A DNA stretch of 47,188 nucleotides from Pseudomonadota bacterium (GTDB lineage Bacteria > Pseudomonadota > Gammaproteobacteria > Xanthomonadales > Rhodanobacteraceae): positions 1-47,188 of the forward strand of contig JAJYSM010000022.1 in assembly GCA_021793575.1 (NCBI GenBank), written 5' to 3'. This document shows, in pieces, positions 47,132 to 47,188 of this stretch. The notes beneath the pieces were generated by a model. That model was given only the letters and a program-made list of their open reading frames with translations, had not been told where the DNA came from and made no database searches. Positions within the stretch are counted from its first letter, which is position 1, and each line of letters starts with the position of its first letter. Both the position numbers and the translations under genes were made by a program.

Positions 47132-47188
47132 GAACCGCTCCCAGCGCAGCCTGGGACGAAGTGCCAACAAGATAGGCCGGTGCTCCTT
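47043..47188 (-). other. Unidentified coding-like segment entering from the right edge
   Basis: From about 47065 the sequence no longer belongs to the cysteine synthase. On the leftward strand an open frame runs from the window edge to a stop at 47043 and reads PAYLVGTSSQAALGAVLMNA followed by LKELGASEAIGPRTSTDVTT. It has coding-like composition but no family I recognise. It may be the end of a mobile element that interrupted the gene. Confidence 0.35.

Overview
The window is a 47 kb, high-GC gammaproteobacterial segment around the chromosomal replication origin. Gene content and order point to the Xanthomonadales (Lysobacterales). The run mnmE-yidC-rnpA-rpmH / dnaA-dnaN-recF-gyrB is the classic oriC neighbourhood. 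The following tonB-exbB-exbD-exbD-pdxJ block matches the order I recall from Xanthomonas. A Rhodanobacteraceae-type genus is my guess; no rRNA or other decisive marker is present.

Layout. (1) 1-10.2 kb: mnmE (cut by the window edge), yidC, rnpA and rpmH read leftward; dnaA, dnaN, recF and gyrB read rightward. DnaA boxes lie on both sides of dnaA, with an AT-rich stretch between dnaA and dnaN. Two identical 16-bp parS palindromes lie inside recF. (2) 10.4-15.9 kb: a secreted TPR protein, the TonB-ExbB-ExbD1-ExbD2 energy-transducing complex, pdxJ and a phosphopantetheinyl transferase. (3) 16-24.3 kb: an acetate locus. A transporter-fused hybrid histidine kinase (CrbS/MxtR type), its LuxR-type response regulator (CrbR/ErdR type), acetyl-CoA synthetase and the acetate permease SatP lie together, followed by an EamA exporter. 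(4) 24.2-37.6 kb: two complete branched-chain-amino-acid-type ABC importers (five genes each) flank a DUF3311/sodium-solute symporter pair and a DcaP-like porin. The region looks specialised in carboxylate or amino-acid uptake. (5) 37.7-39.4 kb: small membrane proteins, REP-like repeats and the decayed 3' end of an MmeI-type DNA methyltransferase gene. (6) 39.5-47.1 kb: an NsrR-headed cluster. It holds hemerythrin, DUF2249 proteins, a heme-copper-oxidase-like membrane protein, a MIP18/SufT-type Fe-S factor, a frameshifted DUF1971 cupin, FdxA, a CHCC zinc-finger protein, a lipoyl synthase, an AhpD-like protein and a disrupted cysteine synthase.

How the parts work together. The acetate locus reads as a sensing, uptake and activation module: CrbS/CrbR control acs, and SatP and probably the neighbouring symporter bring in substrate. 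The last cluster is the best candidate for an under-described system. A near-consensus NsrR operator sits on a consensus -35 box in front of a long same-strand run of iron-sulfur, lipoate and sulfur genes, which suggests a nitric-oxide-induced Fe-S and lipoylation repair module. That function is inferred. No tRNA, rRNA, CRISPR array, prophage or intact insertion sequence was recognised.
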